Positions 40,771 to 57,201 of a stretch of DNA of 64,000 bases are shown here, piece by piece (the stretch's first letter is position 1; each line of letters opens with the position of its first letter). The notes beneath the pieces are model-generated. The model was not told the origin of the DNA. It searched no databases and saw nothing but the letters and a program-made list of their open reading frames with translations. Source of the DNA: Paralichthys olivaceus (taxonomy: Eukaryota; Chordata; Actinopteri; Pleuronectiformes; Paralichthyidae). Position numbers and translations under genes: made by a program. The stretch covers positions 17,819,501-17,883,500 of the forward strand of contig NC_091102.1 of assembly GCF_024713975.1 (NCBI RefSeq), in the 5' to 3' direction.

Positions 40771-41700
40771 AATCATTTGCAGTGTGAACATTTCTTTTGG
40801 ATACACTTTCAGGCCTATTGCCTATTCATTTCCTTCATTTCCTTCATTCAAACAGAAAGACTTCATTTATTAATAAATTTAGCAAATACAATAATATACA
40901 ACATGCCAACGTCAGATGCACAGTCATCTGCCAACCAATCAATGTCAAGTATAGGTATGTACAGCCCACATAGTGATGACGCCAGGACATACATGTTCTG
41001 TATATTAGTAAGTAGTAGTAAGTCTTTAGTCAGCTCCCTAAATTGCAATGTGAAATCAGAACCAACCAAAATAAATACAATGTGAAAAATACTTTTTGTG
41101 AATTGTGAAAATACCCAAACTAAAAAAGTGATACTCTGGCTTAACCATGTTTTTCACACATTCAGAAATGTCTTACCTTTCAGGCAGCATTTGTTGTTTT
41201 TTGTAAGTTGGATTCAGTGTTGTGTAGAGATACATTTACAGAGATTTGGTTGAGCTGTGTTTTTTACCACCAATGTTCCTGTGGAGTTTTCTCATAAACA
41301 ACATCCCATGTTGAATACATTTCAACAAAACTTGCTTTAGACACTTCCGTACAGTAACAATACCTATGATTACTTTTTTGTTATTTGATGAAAAATAATG
41401 ATTCATTTCCTGCAGCTGTTTCACAATAAAAGCCTTTTGTGGTGTCAATGGGAAGCTTGTAATATGAAACAGAAGTTGCAGGAAATGCTCAGTTTGCATT
41501 AGCAGCATATTCAGAAAGTGCATATGGCTGCAATATAGCTGAAGGAGAGTGGTTTAGACAACAGTGAGGCTGTTATCTGTTTGAAAGTAAAAGCAGGAAC
41601 ACAGCAGTGTAACAGAGACGCCTCTGCCTTGAAGCCACAGTAGAAACACAAATGATCACAACCCCTGATCACCGCAGTCATGTTAAAGCTTGTCTTACTA

Positions 41701-41850
41701 GCTAGTAAATGGTCTGTATTTATATAGTGTTTTTCTAGTCTTGATGACCACTCTAAGTGCTTTACAGTACAGTTTTACATTCACTCACACATACAGTGCA
41801 TCTTTTTTCTCTATTTTGGGATTCAGCATCTTGCCCAAGGACACAGTTTT
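41701..41850 (-). repeat. SINE-like repeat with 'AAGTGCTTTGAGTGGTC' tail, reversed copy
   Basis: Read on the minus strand it runs CTTGGGCAAGATGCTGAAT..., then AAAGCACTTAGAGTGGTCAT, then a TATATAAATAC-type end. This matches the order in the copy at 54.2 kb. It lies in the mras first intron. Confidence 0.6.
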
Positions 41851-42901
41851 CTCTGATTACACCTGTTGTGCATACTGATGTCCACCACACACAAACATTT
41901 ACAATCATATGAGCAAACCCAATCATTAAAGATATACTGCACATTTAATTTGTTTTTTGAACTGTAGATAATGATATTATAATTATACGACTTTTATATG
42001 ATGAGAGATTAATGCTGGTTTTAATTTCACATTTATCACATTCACATCATAAAAATATCTTGGCCTACATTTATGGGTTGATCATGTTTCATGATGACAT
42101 CTGGTGTTTCGAACTATCTGGGACTTTGCTGGACCAATACTTATGTAGTTTCAATCACTTGGGACGTCTCTATGTCTACGTATACATACATTTATAGAAA
42201 CTTAACACCCTCCTGTCAAACCAGCGGCAGCTCGTGGTGGGTAGTGGGTCATAATTTTCTTAGCCCCGCCTCCAAGCACCTTTTTCTGAAAACGTTAGGG
42301 TTGAAGTTACACTTTAAATCGGTCTGTCACGTACCCTTTAGTACTATGAATGACAATTATCTTGCTATTTGCCTTATCACGTCATTGTGTGATTTAATTC
42401 CCGCATAAGTAACTCAAGTCAATAAAATATTGTCCATAATTAGCAGCTCCAGTAGTGACTGTTTAACATTGGCTCAAAGGCATGGGTAATGTATAATATA
42501 ATAATAGGACAAGAAAAGTTCTGCAAAACAACTTCTGTAATAACATAAAAAAGTAAATGTTTGAACTTCGACCTTTAACTTTAATTGTTGTATTTCTCTC
42601 TTAAAATTTAAATGATTCTCAGCTATCAAATTATGGGTTTATGTAGGATTAAATACTGCTGAAATTTGTCTCCTGTCCTCGCAATTTAAAAAAAATATAT
42701 TTCTTTCCATCTTCCTGCTTTCCTGCAAGTCCAAGCTGTGGCCTGTTATCTCCATGGTGATGAAAAAGCAGTTGCAACAAAGAACCTAAACCACTCTCTC
42801 TCCTTTTCTCGCCCCCTGTCTCTCTGTTGCTCCCTCCTCTTTCTGTTGTCAATCCCTTTGTTTTTCTATCTCTCTCTCCTTCTCTCTATCCTCCATTTCA
42901 G

Positions 42902-48121
<5,220 letters not shown>

Positions 48122-51100
48122 CCTCCCTCGTTCCTTTAAATCATTCTTAACTATCACACACCCAAACGCACACCCACATACTGTACCTTCGGATGTCAGG
48201 GAACTCCCCAGCAGTGGTTAGCTACTGGAGCACAAAAGGGAGGGGGGACGTCGATGAATAGCTGGATGGATCCAGAGGAACATGTGGATATATACTGACG
48301 GACCAATGTCCCTGCAGCCCTTCACAATGCCTTGGAATGAGTGCTGTCACCTTCTCAATATACAGTCCCTTTCTGAAGATCTAATGGTTCCGTCCATCCG
48401 CATTCAACACGGAAGAACTGTTTCTCAATCAAGTGTAATATTTGAATTTATTATCAGACTCTAATGTAAAACTAGAGATATTAGAATCACCTTGATGTTG
48501 GAATTTTTGACTTCTTGATCAAAGGATTGAAAAGGGAGGAACTGGCTCAAAAATGGCGCTTCATATATTATGGACCTCCAACAACCTGCTGGTGATCACC
48601 TCTCTGTCCTCAGAGTTACGGTTTCTTGGAGAAAAGCATCTGTGTGATCCCTAGATGGGTTGTCTTTGCTCTCTCTTTTGTAGAGCGGAATTCATAAGAA
48701 CATGTCCAATGAATACAGGAGCGGTGATTTGTGTCGTAATGGAAATAGATGTTGTGCGGTGTTGTCGATGAGTGAACTGTCAATTCTGTGAGCATAGCGT
48801 GTACCTCGTGGTCATGTGACGCTCTGGCTTTGAGATGTCAGTTCGGAGAGGATGGAAGGAACGTGTCGTAGCAAGTGAAAGAAACGTGACGTGACGCTGA
48901 GAAAATGATTTGACAGGTGAATGCTATGGCCATATCAACTTGTTTAATACGTGTTTAAATATTCAAATTGTAAAGGAGAGTATGATTGGTCGGTATACGG
49001 TGTTTTATTTTAAACGTAACAGGGTTTTTATCAAAACTGATGTGTCAGCAGCCATGTTTACACACACTCGTATGATGGATTATTTTCCCATACATACAGA
49101 CAATATATAAGTTTACGCCTGGGCTACACTGGTTGCATGAACGACACGGAACGTCTTGTTTTTCTTATTTCAGTCTCACCAGAAACCTCATGTAGCAGCC
49201 TGGCTGCAGGCGGGCAGCAGACACGCTCTCTGTGGGAACAACAGACGCACGTGAGATGCAGCAAATCAGTGACACAGTTGTCACACAATGCACACTCACC
49301 CAGTGTGGCCCAGGCCTTAGCTTGCCTCGTCAGTCATTTCAGTGGTTTGACGTGTGCAGTCTTCATCAGTACTGTGTGAATAACAGCCCTGGAAAATACA
49401 GTGAGGTCCAAAAGTCTTGTGACTACTTTCCTATTCAAGTGAATGGGGAGAATGGGAAAGTTGTCCACACATATATACACACATATATACTTTCCATGTT
49501 TTCTTTTTCTATCTAAACGTAGAGACAATTATATTTGTGCTATACAAATCTAATTATAGGTGGCAATGTAATTCAATGCTGTTTTACAAATCTGTAGGCT
49601 ATCCTTCATGAAGTAGAATAGATGAGGTTTAATAATGAGAGCTTCATGTTTCAGAGCTGAAACTGGCTGGAGAAGCTGATTTGCACTGGCCACTAACCAA
49701 AATAATGTGATGTCACTTTATTTCAATCTAGGGGCTTTTCAGACAGCACCACTGATTTCAGGACTATGTGTGAAACTCGCTCAGTAAAGGACGACACTCC
49801 TTCAGATTGGGGATGTAGACTGTAGCCCTGGGAACACAGCAGAGTCGGGACGGTTTCCTGAACAGGCAGATGTGATGCTCCTGGGGCTTAAAGCCATGTT
49901 AACCCAGCTACAGACCATGTATAGTTGTAGGGAAACCACACACAACAAAACATTCAGTGTCTTCATGTTTGTAGTCGTGAGGTGGGTAGGAATGTACCAT
50001 TTAATAACCTATGAAATGGCTTGTACTGTTAACGCACTAAAGTTTCGGTGGACTCTTTTTTTTCGTCTGGATGAAAACCGTCTCTTGGAAGGAAGAATAC
50101 ATTTTGCACTTTTAATACAATTTCTGACTTTACTATTGGCATGTTGTTTTTGGTTCCAATCTGCAAATGAAATGAAAGGCACAGTCAAAAAATGATTTGA
50201 ATGTAAAAATCAAATAACAGAAACAAGCAAATAGGCGATTAGCGTTGTAGCCCTGTGTGCCTGTGTATGCCTGTTGCCTTGGCTGTGGCTGTAACGGAGA
50301 TGAAATAAGTTGGAACCATTTGAAGGGTACTCCGTTATGAATAAAGATTGAGTATCAAAAAGCTCACATATTGAATGCCGTACAACTTCACCTCAGCATG
50401 AAAGTGGAAAACCAACCTCAGCAAAAAGATGGAGGTATTGATCTGCTCCTACTGTTGATTAAGGGACCTTGCAAAGAGTTTCCAGAGGAGGACTGAAAAC
50501 AATGAAGTACTGAGCTTAGAGCAATGAAGCAACACACTCTGGATCATGGGGGAGAAAAAAGAGTTTCAAAAAATGTGTTTGATGAAAATGTTGCATCATG
50601 TATGTTTGATACCTTTTTGTATTATTGATATGAATTATTGATATGATTCTTGCAAAGTGTTTTTTAAACGACTGAATAATTTATTACTGTCTATGTTACC
50701 TCAGTGTGTCCCAGACCTGGACAAAAAAAAAAAAAACTAAACTCCCCTGTATTCTTTCCTTTTTTGTTTTTCTTTGGGATCTCAGCGGCTGAAAGGCCTT
50801 TTCCTTCAAACCCCTGTATGAGAAGACTTGTAATGAAGAAACGGAAATAGGTCCTGAGCCAAAAAGAAAAAAAAACGAAAACATAAGGATCTTAATTTGA
50901 GCTCATGTGAATGGCCTCAGGATGACAACGTAATCGCACAAACACCAAAACAAGGAAAAAGAAAAGTCATCCTACCTGTAGTTTTAAATGTTTTGTTGTT
51001 CAGTGGGAAATTCAATACTTCAAGATGTTGAGTAATACACTTAATAGCTATCTTGCAAAGAGTTAGATGAAGTGATTAGTGGACAGATAAGTGACTAAAT

Positions 51101-51632
51101 ATGACGCTACAATCAGCTAAGCAGCTTTAAGTTCAGTATTAAAAAAGAGAACAGTAATCTTCTCATCTAACTCTCAGCAATTAACCATACTTCACCTTTC
51201 TCAGGTTAGTCTTCTGAGAAAGTGTCATTGCAGTTGGTACAAATAAACGTACTGATTTGATACACAGGTTTGTATATTACCGTTTAATTGACCCTGGATT
51301 ATATGTGAGCTAAATTGAGCACTTTTGTTTTCAGTCATTGAAGAGGCAGCGTATCTTAACGAACAGAAAGTGTTGACTGATTTGAACTGATTGGACTTGT
51401 GTCTACCCTGGTTCTTTGTCAAGATGTAAAGCGCCATGTGAACAGCAACATCAACAAAAAACACCATTTGGAGTTTCCCACCCGTTGTGTAATGTGTGTC
51501 TTTGGAAAGGTCTGTTGTGTTCTAACTGGCTGTGTCAGACTGAGGAGCTAGACGAGGCACAAACAAACTGTGGCCTTTTTCTCTAGCCTCAGGGTTCAAC
51601 TATATTTCAATAAAAAAAAAACACAAGTATTG
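48122..51632 (+). other. mras: mras 3' UTR (long), with two poly(A) signals
   Basis: After the TGA at 48119-48121 no coding exon follows. AATAAA occurs at 50340-50345 and again at 51609-51614. The second is followed by a GT-rich stretch (TATTGTGAGTGCATGTTTG), which is good context for cleavage. Ending at the second signal gives a 3.5 kb UTR. The small TIR element at 49.1 kb would then be part of the transcript. Confidence 0.5.
49115..49317. mobile_element. Small TIR element (about 200 bp)
   Basis: GCCTGGGCTACACTGG at the left (49117-49132) and CCAGTGTGGCCCAGGC at the right (49299-49314) are inverted complements with one mismatch in 16. The interior is about 165 bases without a coding frame. 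This looks like a short MITE; the target duplication could not be identified. Confidence 0.55.
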
Positions 51633-52730
51633 TGAGTGCATGTTTGTTTCATTCTTTTGTGGGGATACATGACATTAAAATGCAGGGCCACACACTGACT
51701 CGTTATCGGAGCTGTGTCCAACAGACGCGGTGAACATGGCCACACGTGTTTTGGAGCGTCGACCTGCTTGTTCAGCAGAAGCTCCCCTCATTAATCTTCA
51801 GCGCTGTCAAGCTCCATTGAGTTCAACACTGTGAGAGTGCTGAAAGCTCCATTTTGCCTCATTGATTCCAACTCCTCAGGGGAAAGGAAGGCGAGGCCGA
51901 GGCACGTAGAGCAGGTACTGCATCTGTGCAGGCAGATTTAAATTCACGCTTCTTTCACAGTGACATTTTGGAGGTGCTGAGCATGAGAGGAAAAGAACAA
52001 GAGCTGCAAGATGGTGTTCAGGATTACTAAGAAGATGGATATGATTTCCTGATCAGCAAAGGACCCCCCTACAAGATAGAAAAATATTCCAGGGACCCCC
52101 TCATGTATGACTATGAATAATTTTTTTCTACCCACTCATCCTGATCATTTCAAGACATGAATCTGGGAAGTGTCTGTGCCTTGAACCCCCATTTGAGGAC
52201 TGCTGCCTTCTAAGATTCTGTTCCATCTATTAGTGCACTTTGTTACCACTAGGTGTCAGCACGTTATGGATTAAATATCTTCTCTCTTTACTTGGGTGGT
52301 AAAAGATGTTCCCACGATCAAACCCAGAAGAGAAGTGACATTAATGATTAATGATTCATTTAAAATGATAAAAAGCTGCTTAGCAAAGAACAATGCCTGA
52401 AAAACAAGTTTTGAATGTCTGGAACAATCATTTTGTATGTTAAATAAAAAAGAAAACAAATTGCAAAATGTTAATTTCTGTTTCTGTTTTTTATATAATA
52501 CAAAGAGGGGTTTTAAACATGAATAATTTAGATCCAAAACTGCATACTGGGCTTATTCCCTGAAAACCAAACAGACAGAGAAAGACTGATCTTGACAGCA
52601 AAGAAATGATTGCCTGGTTAAGGCAGAAGCTCTCTTACATAATGAGGACAGAGTAAAAAGGTTTTTGTTGTGGACTAAATTACACAGAGACTTCAGACAG
52701 GTTTAGACAAACAGATTTACTTAAAGATGG
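51633..52730. other. Intergenic stretch
   Basis: No coding exon is recognised downstream of mras. AT-rich in its second half. Confidence 0.5.
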
Positions 52731-53138
52731 GCACTGACCATAGATTGTATATAAAGAGTCACCAACAGCACACGCAACGACAGAGCTCTGAGTGCCTCTC
52801 TTTCTGCTCCACACTTATTGTGTATTTCTTTCTTTTTAATAGTAGGTAGATTTAAATGTAGACATCAAATTGAAACCAAACACCGGAGGCCATGGGGGAG
52901 AGAAAGAAACTGGCCGACTCAACTCCTCCCATCAGACTCCTGCAAGGACAGGGCCTCTCGAGAGGGTCGCCACAGCAGCTAAAGATCACATCACTGTCAG
53001 GACGTGTAAAACCAGTGGACACGGCTGTAAAATCGCTCATGGGTCCCACCATCGTCACCTCTCTCAAAGTGTCTTTTTTGTGGGAAACCCCAGTCACTGC
53101 AGATGTCATTAACCCCACTGTTGGGATGGTTGTGTAAC
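52731..53138 (+). repeat. Probable repeat with a TATA-like word and an 81-codon frame
   Basis: CACTGACCATAGATTGTATA followed by TAAAGAG resembles a very common teleost repeat containing ATAGACTGTATATAAAGATGG. Downstream, an ATG in strong context (GGCCATGGGG, 52892) opens 81 codons to TGTAA. Three frames (two plus, one minus) are open over the same 240 bases, so coding cannot be claimed. The predicted product has no domain I know. I treat it as repeat-derived. Confidence 0.35.
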
Positions 53139-54199
53139 GCTGGATTTTTTAACAGGAGGCTTGAGGCAGAGGTTAGGTGCAGACCAAGCAGGTGTTTATT
53201 TCAGCCACAAACAGACATAGTCATAGTTATACTTCTCCACAACGTACTGTGGACCACCAACAGCATGTGGTCCTGACAACAGCAGCACTTGATAGAAACT
53301 CATACGCACACTTCATGCATTGTATTCAATTTCTCCCACAATCCACCACGCAGACACCTCCTGATCTCAGCTCTTATTGTGCGGCAGCCCCTATCAGCCC
53401 TCTCATAGATCATACTTATTTCATATACACCTCTGACATCCCTGTGATGATGTAGCTGCCACGTTCTGCTGTGTATTTATTCTGTTCTTGTTCAATCTCT
53501 CACACGCTGCCCAGTCTCATACAGGCAGACTTTTCAGGAGCAGAACCTTTACAGCACAATCATCTTATTGCAACTATAGTCTTACTCTCTGTTTAAACAC
53601 ATTTTAAAGCTTTATCTAAAGTTATTAGGATTCAAGAGTGGAAGAGTTTGCAGTGGAGGAGTCACACAAGTGTTCAGTGGGCTCACCAGCCTCCTTTGGC
53701 AAGTACAAGGCAACTTTTATCTCAAGGGATAATGAACAGTTTTGCAATTCACACATGCACAAAAACAAGTATTCATGGTCATGCTCTCATAATATCTCCT
53801 TCACGAGAAAAAGATACATGAAAAAAAACCAAGGTAAGAATTTGCTCTGATCTTTTTAAGTAGTTCTAATTATGAATGAGTAAATACCACAACACTTTAA
53901 GACTTTTGGACTAACAGAATTACTTTAGTGCCACAAACACGCTTTATATGTCCCCTGATTCTATCTTCCTTTGTTTTATAACTATAACACTGTAACTACA
54001 GTAGGAAGGAGCGTTTCCACGACACAGGTGAGCAACAACTTGATAACTACACCTGAATGTTTCACGTGCAAACACAGCAGAGACTGTCAATAAAAATGTC
54101 TTCACTTCCTCCCACCATCCAGAAATGAAACTCTTGATATGAACCCTGCCATTTTGTCCCGCAGATGTCACCTGGCGCCAGAGTCTTAGCAGTAGTGAT
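53139..54199. other. Intergenic stretch
   Basis: No gene is recognised. Confidence 0.5.
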
Positions 54200-54460
54200 C
54201 GATGGATGAACCGAGGAATCGAGGTCTCGCCGTGACACATGCAGTTCGATCCCAGTCTTCCCATCTGCATGCTGAAGTGTCCTTGTGCAAGATGCTGAAC
54301 CCTGAATTCCCCCTTATGGAAAAAAAGTGCTGCTAATAGATGCAGTGTATGAATGTGTGTGAATGGGTGAATGACTAACTGTACTGTAAAGCACTTTGAG
54401 TGGTCATCAAGAGTAGTAAAGCAAAAACATAAAAACAAACCATTTACATGCTTGACCAAT
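54200..54460 (+). repeat. SINE-like repeat with an internal Pol III B-box word
   Basis: Contains GTTCGATCC (54244-54252), an exact match to the tRNA-type B box GTTCGANCC. It then runs GAAGTGTCCTTGTGCAAGAT, TGAATGTGTGTGAATGGGTG and GTAAAGCACTTTGAGTGGTC. The order matches, from memory, a high-copy teleost repeat. The copies at 41.70 kb (reversed) and 56.41 kb (3' part) belong to the same family. Confidence 0.6.
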
Positions 54461-56404
54461 CATATGTCTCACCTTTCACACAGCTAATTGAAGATATAAC
54501 AGTGTGACTGAAACAACCTGAAATGACAAAACAATAAACGTCTTCGGGAAAAGTTTACTTGTTGTGTATTGTGACTGTTTAGTTGTAGCACATCCACAAA
54601 CATGAAGGAGGTGGGGTTTCTGAGGCAACCACCAGGAGGCGATCAAGATCTTCACCTTTACTTTTGGGAGCCATCATGTCTTCCATCTAACCAGAGAGGG
54701 CAGGAGTGAAAGAATGTGCTCATGTGACTTAGAGCAATTCTCCATCCTGACTCCCTCTGGCCCTAACCTTTACTAAACAAGTCAACTACCCAGCATGTTG
54801 GTGGAACAGACATACTTAGCATTAAGCTCTATCCAAACATGTGATCTATACCTCTATTTAAATATCTCTCGGATTTCCCTTTTATTTGGATTCAGTTTTT
54901 AGTTTTCACATGGTTGACAAAAGCCACTTTGTTCATCAAACAATTACACAAAAACAAAATGTCACACAAAAATACAATATATGAACATGATTGTCCGATA
55001 GCTGGACAATCATGTTCATTTATTTACATTCATATTCAAGAAAATATTCCCTTTGTTATACAGTGACTGCATAATACACGTCACCTTTGCTGTAGGTAGA
55101 TTCATGGTAACAATCACAAATCACAGCACTTCTAACAGCTATTGTGAATGATGGCAAGGCTCATTATTTCAGGTTTGAGCAACAAACCCCCAAAATGTCT
55201 GCATGGAATCAAGTATCTGACGTTATTTTAACATTACAGCATACATGGACTTTGTCCCAGATTATATATAACGTGTTTATTTATATATTTATTTTGCATG
55301 ATACTGTATTCCAACTAAATTTCATTTTTTGCTTTTACAAAATCAGGATATACATATATATATATATATATATATTATTAGTCACTGATGATGTTACAAG
55401 TGTATGTTTTATGTGTTACGATGGTCTGCAGAGCATCACTGAATCAGCAATGCAGCACGAAACTAAAGTTTTCAAATACATATAATAAAAATGTACAATG
55501 ATTTCCTCTGAATTACATGTGATAACTAAAAGCCTTAGCCGACAAAGGCAGAAAATAAGATCCATGTGCCTATTCTTTAATAATGATTTTTATGACTACT
55601 TTCTGTCTCTCCCAGGGGATAATCAGTAAATGACTTCGTTCACTCCATCACAACTTGTAAATATATATATATATAAAACCAGGCACATCAGAACGGAATA
55701 CCAAATAATCGTGGCAGACATTTTCATCTTTTAATTGGCAATTATAAATCTTGAGTCTCCTCAGTCTTGGCTTCAGTGTTATTATCTCAAACCAGAGTCA
55801 TTACACTTGCTTTGATATAGTTTCACCTCATACTCTTTGTAAATGAGCGTCAACAAGGAGAAATGAACTTGACATGAACACAGGTGTTGACTGTTTAGAA
55901 CTGGTGGTCACCATTCATCCATAAATATTACAGTAGTAAAATAAAGCACCTTTCATCCAAGAAATGCAGCGCAGTAAAAACATTTCACGTTTCTGAAAAT
56001 AACATTGAAATGTGATTGATATAAGAGAACAGGTTTTAAGTAACATGAGAACATGTTGAAATTACATTTAAAAGAAAAGCAAATAAGAAAGCTAAAGAAA
56101 TAAATATAAATGAAAAAAATGCATAACAAGAGAAAAAAAAAGCCATTCAAAATTAGAAAAGTGCAAAAGGGCAAGTGCAAGATCTAGTTAAAGGCTGAAA
56201 TAAGGAGAAATGTTTTTACATTTACTGAACCAGCTTGTGAATGTATTTGTGAAGGGCAAAAATTGCACTGTAAAGAGTTTTTCTTTGCAAACCAGGCTCT
56301 TCATTTCTTCTAGCTCTGCACGTCCTCAGCTCTGCGCTGGAGGAGCGCTCCATGTCTCGGGAGGTACAGAGGGTTGTCCTTGAAGGTCAGCCTATTGATC
56401 CATT
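54461..56404. other. Intergenic stretch
   Basis: No gene is recognised. It holds the hairpin at 54981-55019 and AT dinucleotide tracts at about 55351-55376 and 55660-55673. Confidence 0.5.
54981..55019. repeat. Perfect 16-bp inverted repeat with 7-base loop
   Basis: ATGAACATGATTGTCC (54981-54996), loop GATAGCT, then the exact complement (55004-55019). Nothing nearby explains it as a terminator or tRNA. It could form a hairpin in RNA or a cruciform in DNA. Confidence 0.95.
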
Positions 56405-56549
56405 GCTCCTGAATGGTGTGTAATAGAGAAAGTGCTGGAAATAGAAACGTTGTGTGAATGTGTGTGAATGGATGAATGGATGTAAAGTGCTTTGAGTGTT
56501 TGATAAGAATAGGAAAGCACTTTAGCAATACAGTCCCTTCACCATTTAC
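56405..56549 (+). repeat. SINE-like repeat, 3' part only
   Basis: TGTGTGAATGTGTGTGAATG, GTAAAGTGCTTTGAGTGTTT and AGGAAAGCACTTTAGCAATA match the end of the 54.2 kb element. Confidence 0.6.
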
Positions 56550-56831
56550 TTGACCCCCTGCTGCCATTCTTTTTGCAGATCACTTGATATCTTGCAAACG
56601 CTGCAATCTTGTTCTGAGGACATCATTTGGAGCCAGACTCTGCACAGTGGTGATCATGGATTGGAGCCATGGTATCAAGGATGGAAACACAACCAATCGT
56701 GACTTAGTCTCAGCTGTCAATCTTGACCTCTCACCCCTTTTTTATAGGACAGAATGACTCTTTCAAATCAAAATACAAACTTCCAGGAAAACATTTATTA
56801 TGACTCTGTTGTTTGGTCCACGTCCCATCCA

Positions 56832-57201
56832 TTCAAGGTCAAGTGTGTAAGATTTAAATGAAAGGGAACTATTGGCACAAATTGAATATAAAAGAATCCT
56901 CATTAAGTTTTCACTAATGTGTTTCCTCAAAATTGTACAAAATGTAGTTTTCTTTACCCTAGAAAAGGCCCTTTATATTTAAATACTTTATATTTACATC
57001 GAGGGGTCCTCTCTACGGAGCCACCATGTTTTTTACATCAGTCCAGACTGGACAAACTAAAACCTTTTAGTTTTTATGACAACTGAAGCTACCACAGGTT
57101 CTTTTTCATGTTTGGAAGGAGAGAGTGAGGTGAGGGGTGTTCAGCTGCAACATGCAATTTCACCACAAGCTGTGAATAAACTGTACACCCTGAACCTTTA
57201 A
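56832..57201 (+). mobile_element. TTAA-type MITE, copy 3
   Basis: The left end TTCAAGGTCAAGTGTGTAAG is a decayed version of copy 2's end; the right end terminates CTGTACACCCTGAACCTTTAA. The interior aligns with copy 1, including the GGTCCTCTCTACGGAG and CCAGACTGGACAAACTAA blocks. It is 370 bases and in the same orientation as the other two copies. Confidence 0.8.

Larger units (their letters stand above)
34604..42901 (+). other. mras: Large first intron of mras
   Basis: About 8.3 kb between the candidate noncoding exon and the acceptor CCATTTCAG at 42901. That acceptor is preceded by an unusually long pyrimidine tract (about 42795-42900). The intron holds two MITE/repeat copies (36.09 and 41.70 kb), an older repeat piece (40.59 kb), a CA microsatellite and an AT tract (about 37185-37230). 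No other gene is seen inside it. Confidence 0.5.

Noticed and set aside
53944..54459. 171-codon minus-strand frame
   Set aside because: Half of it lies in the SINE-like repeat at 54.2 kb; not a gene.
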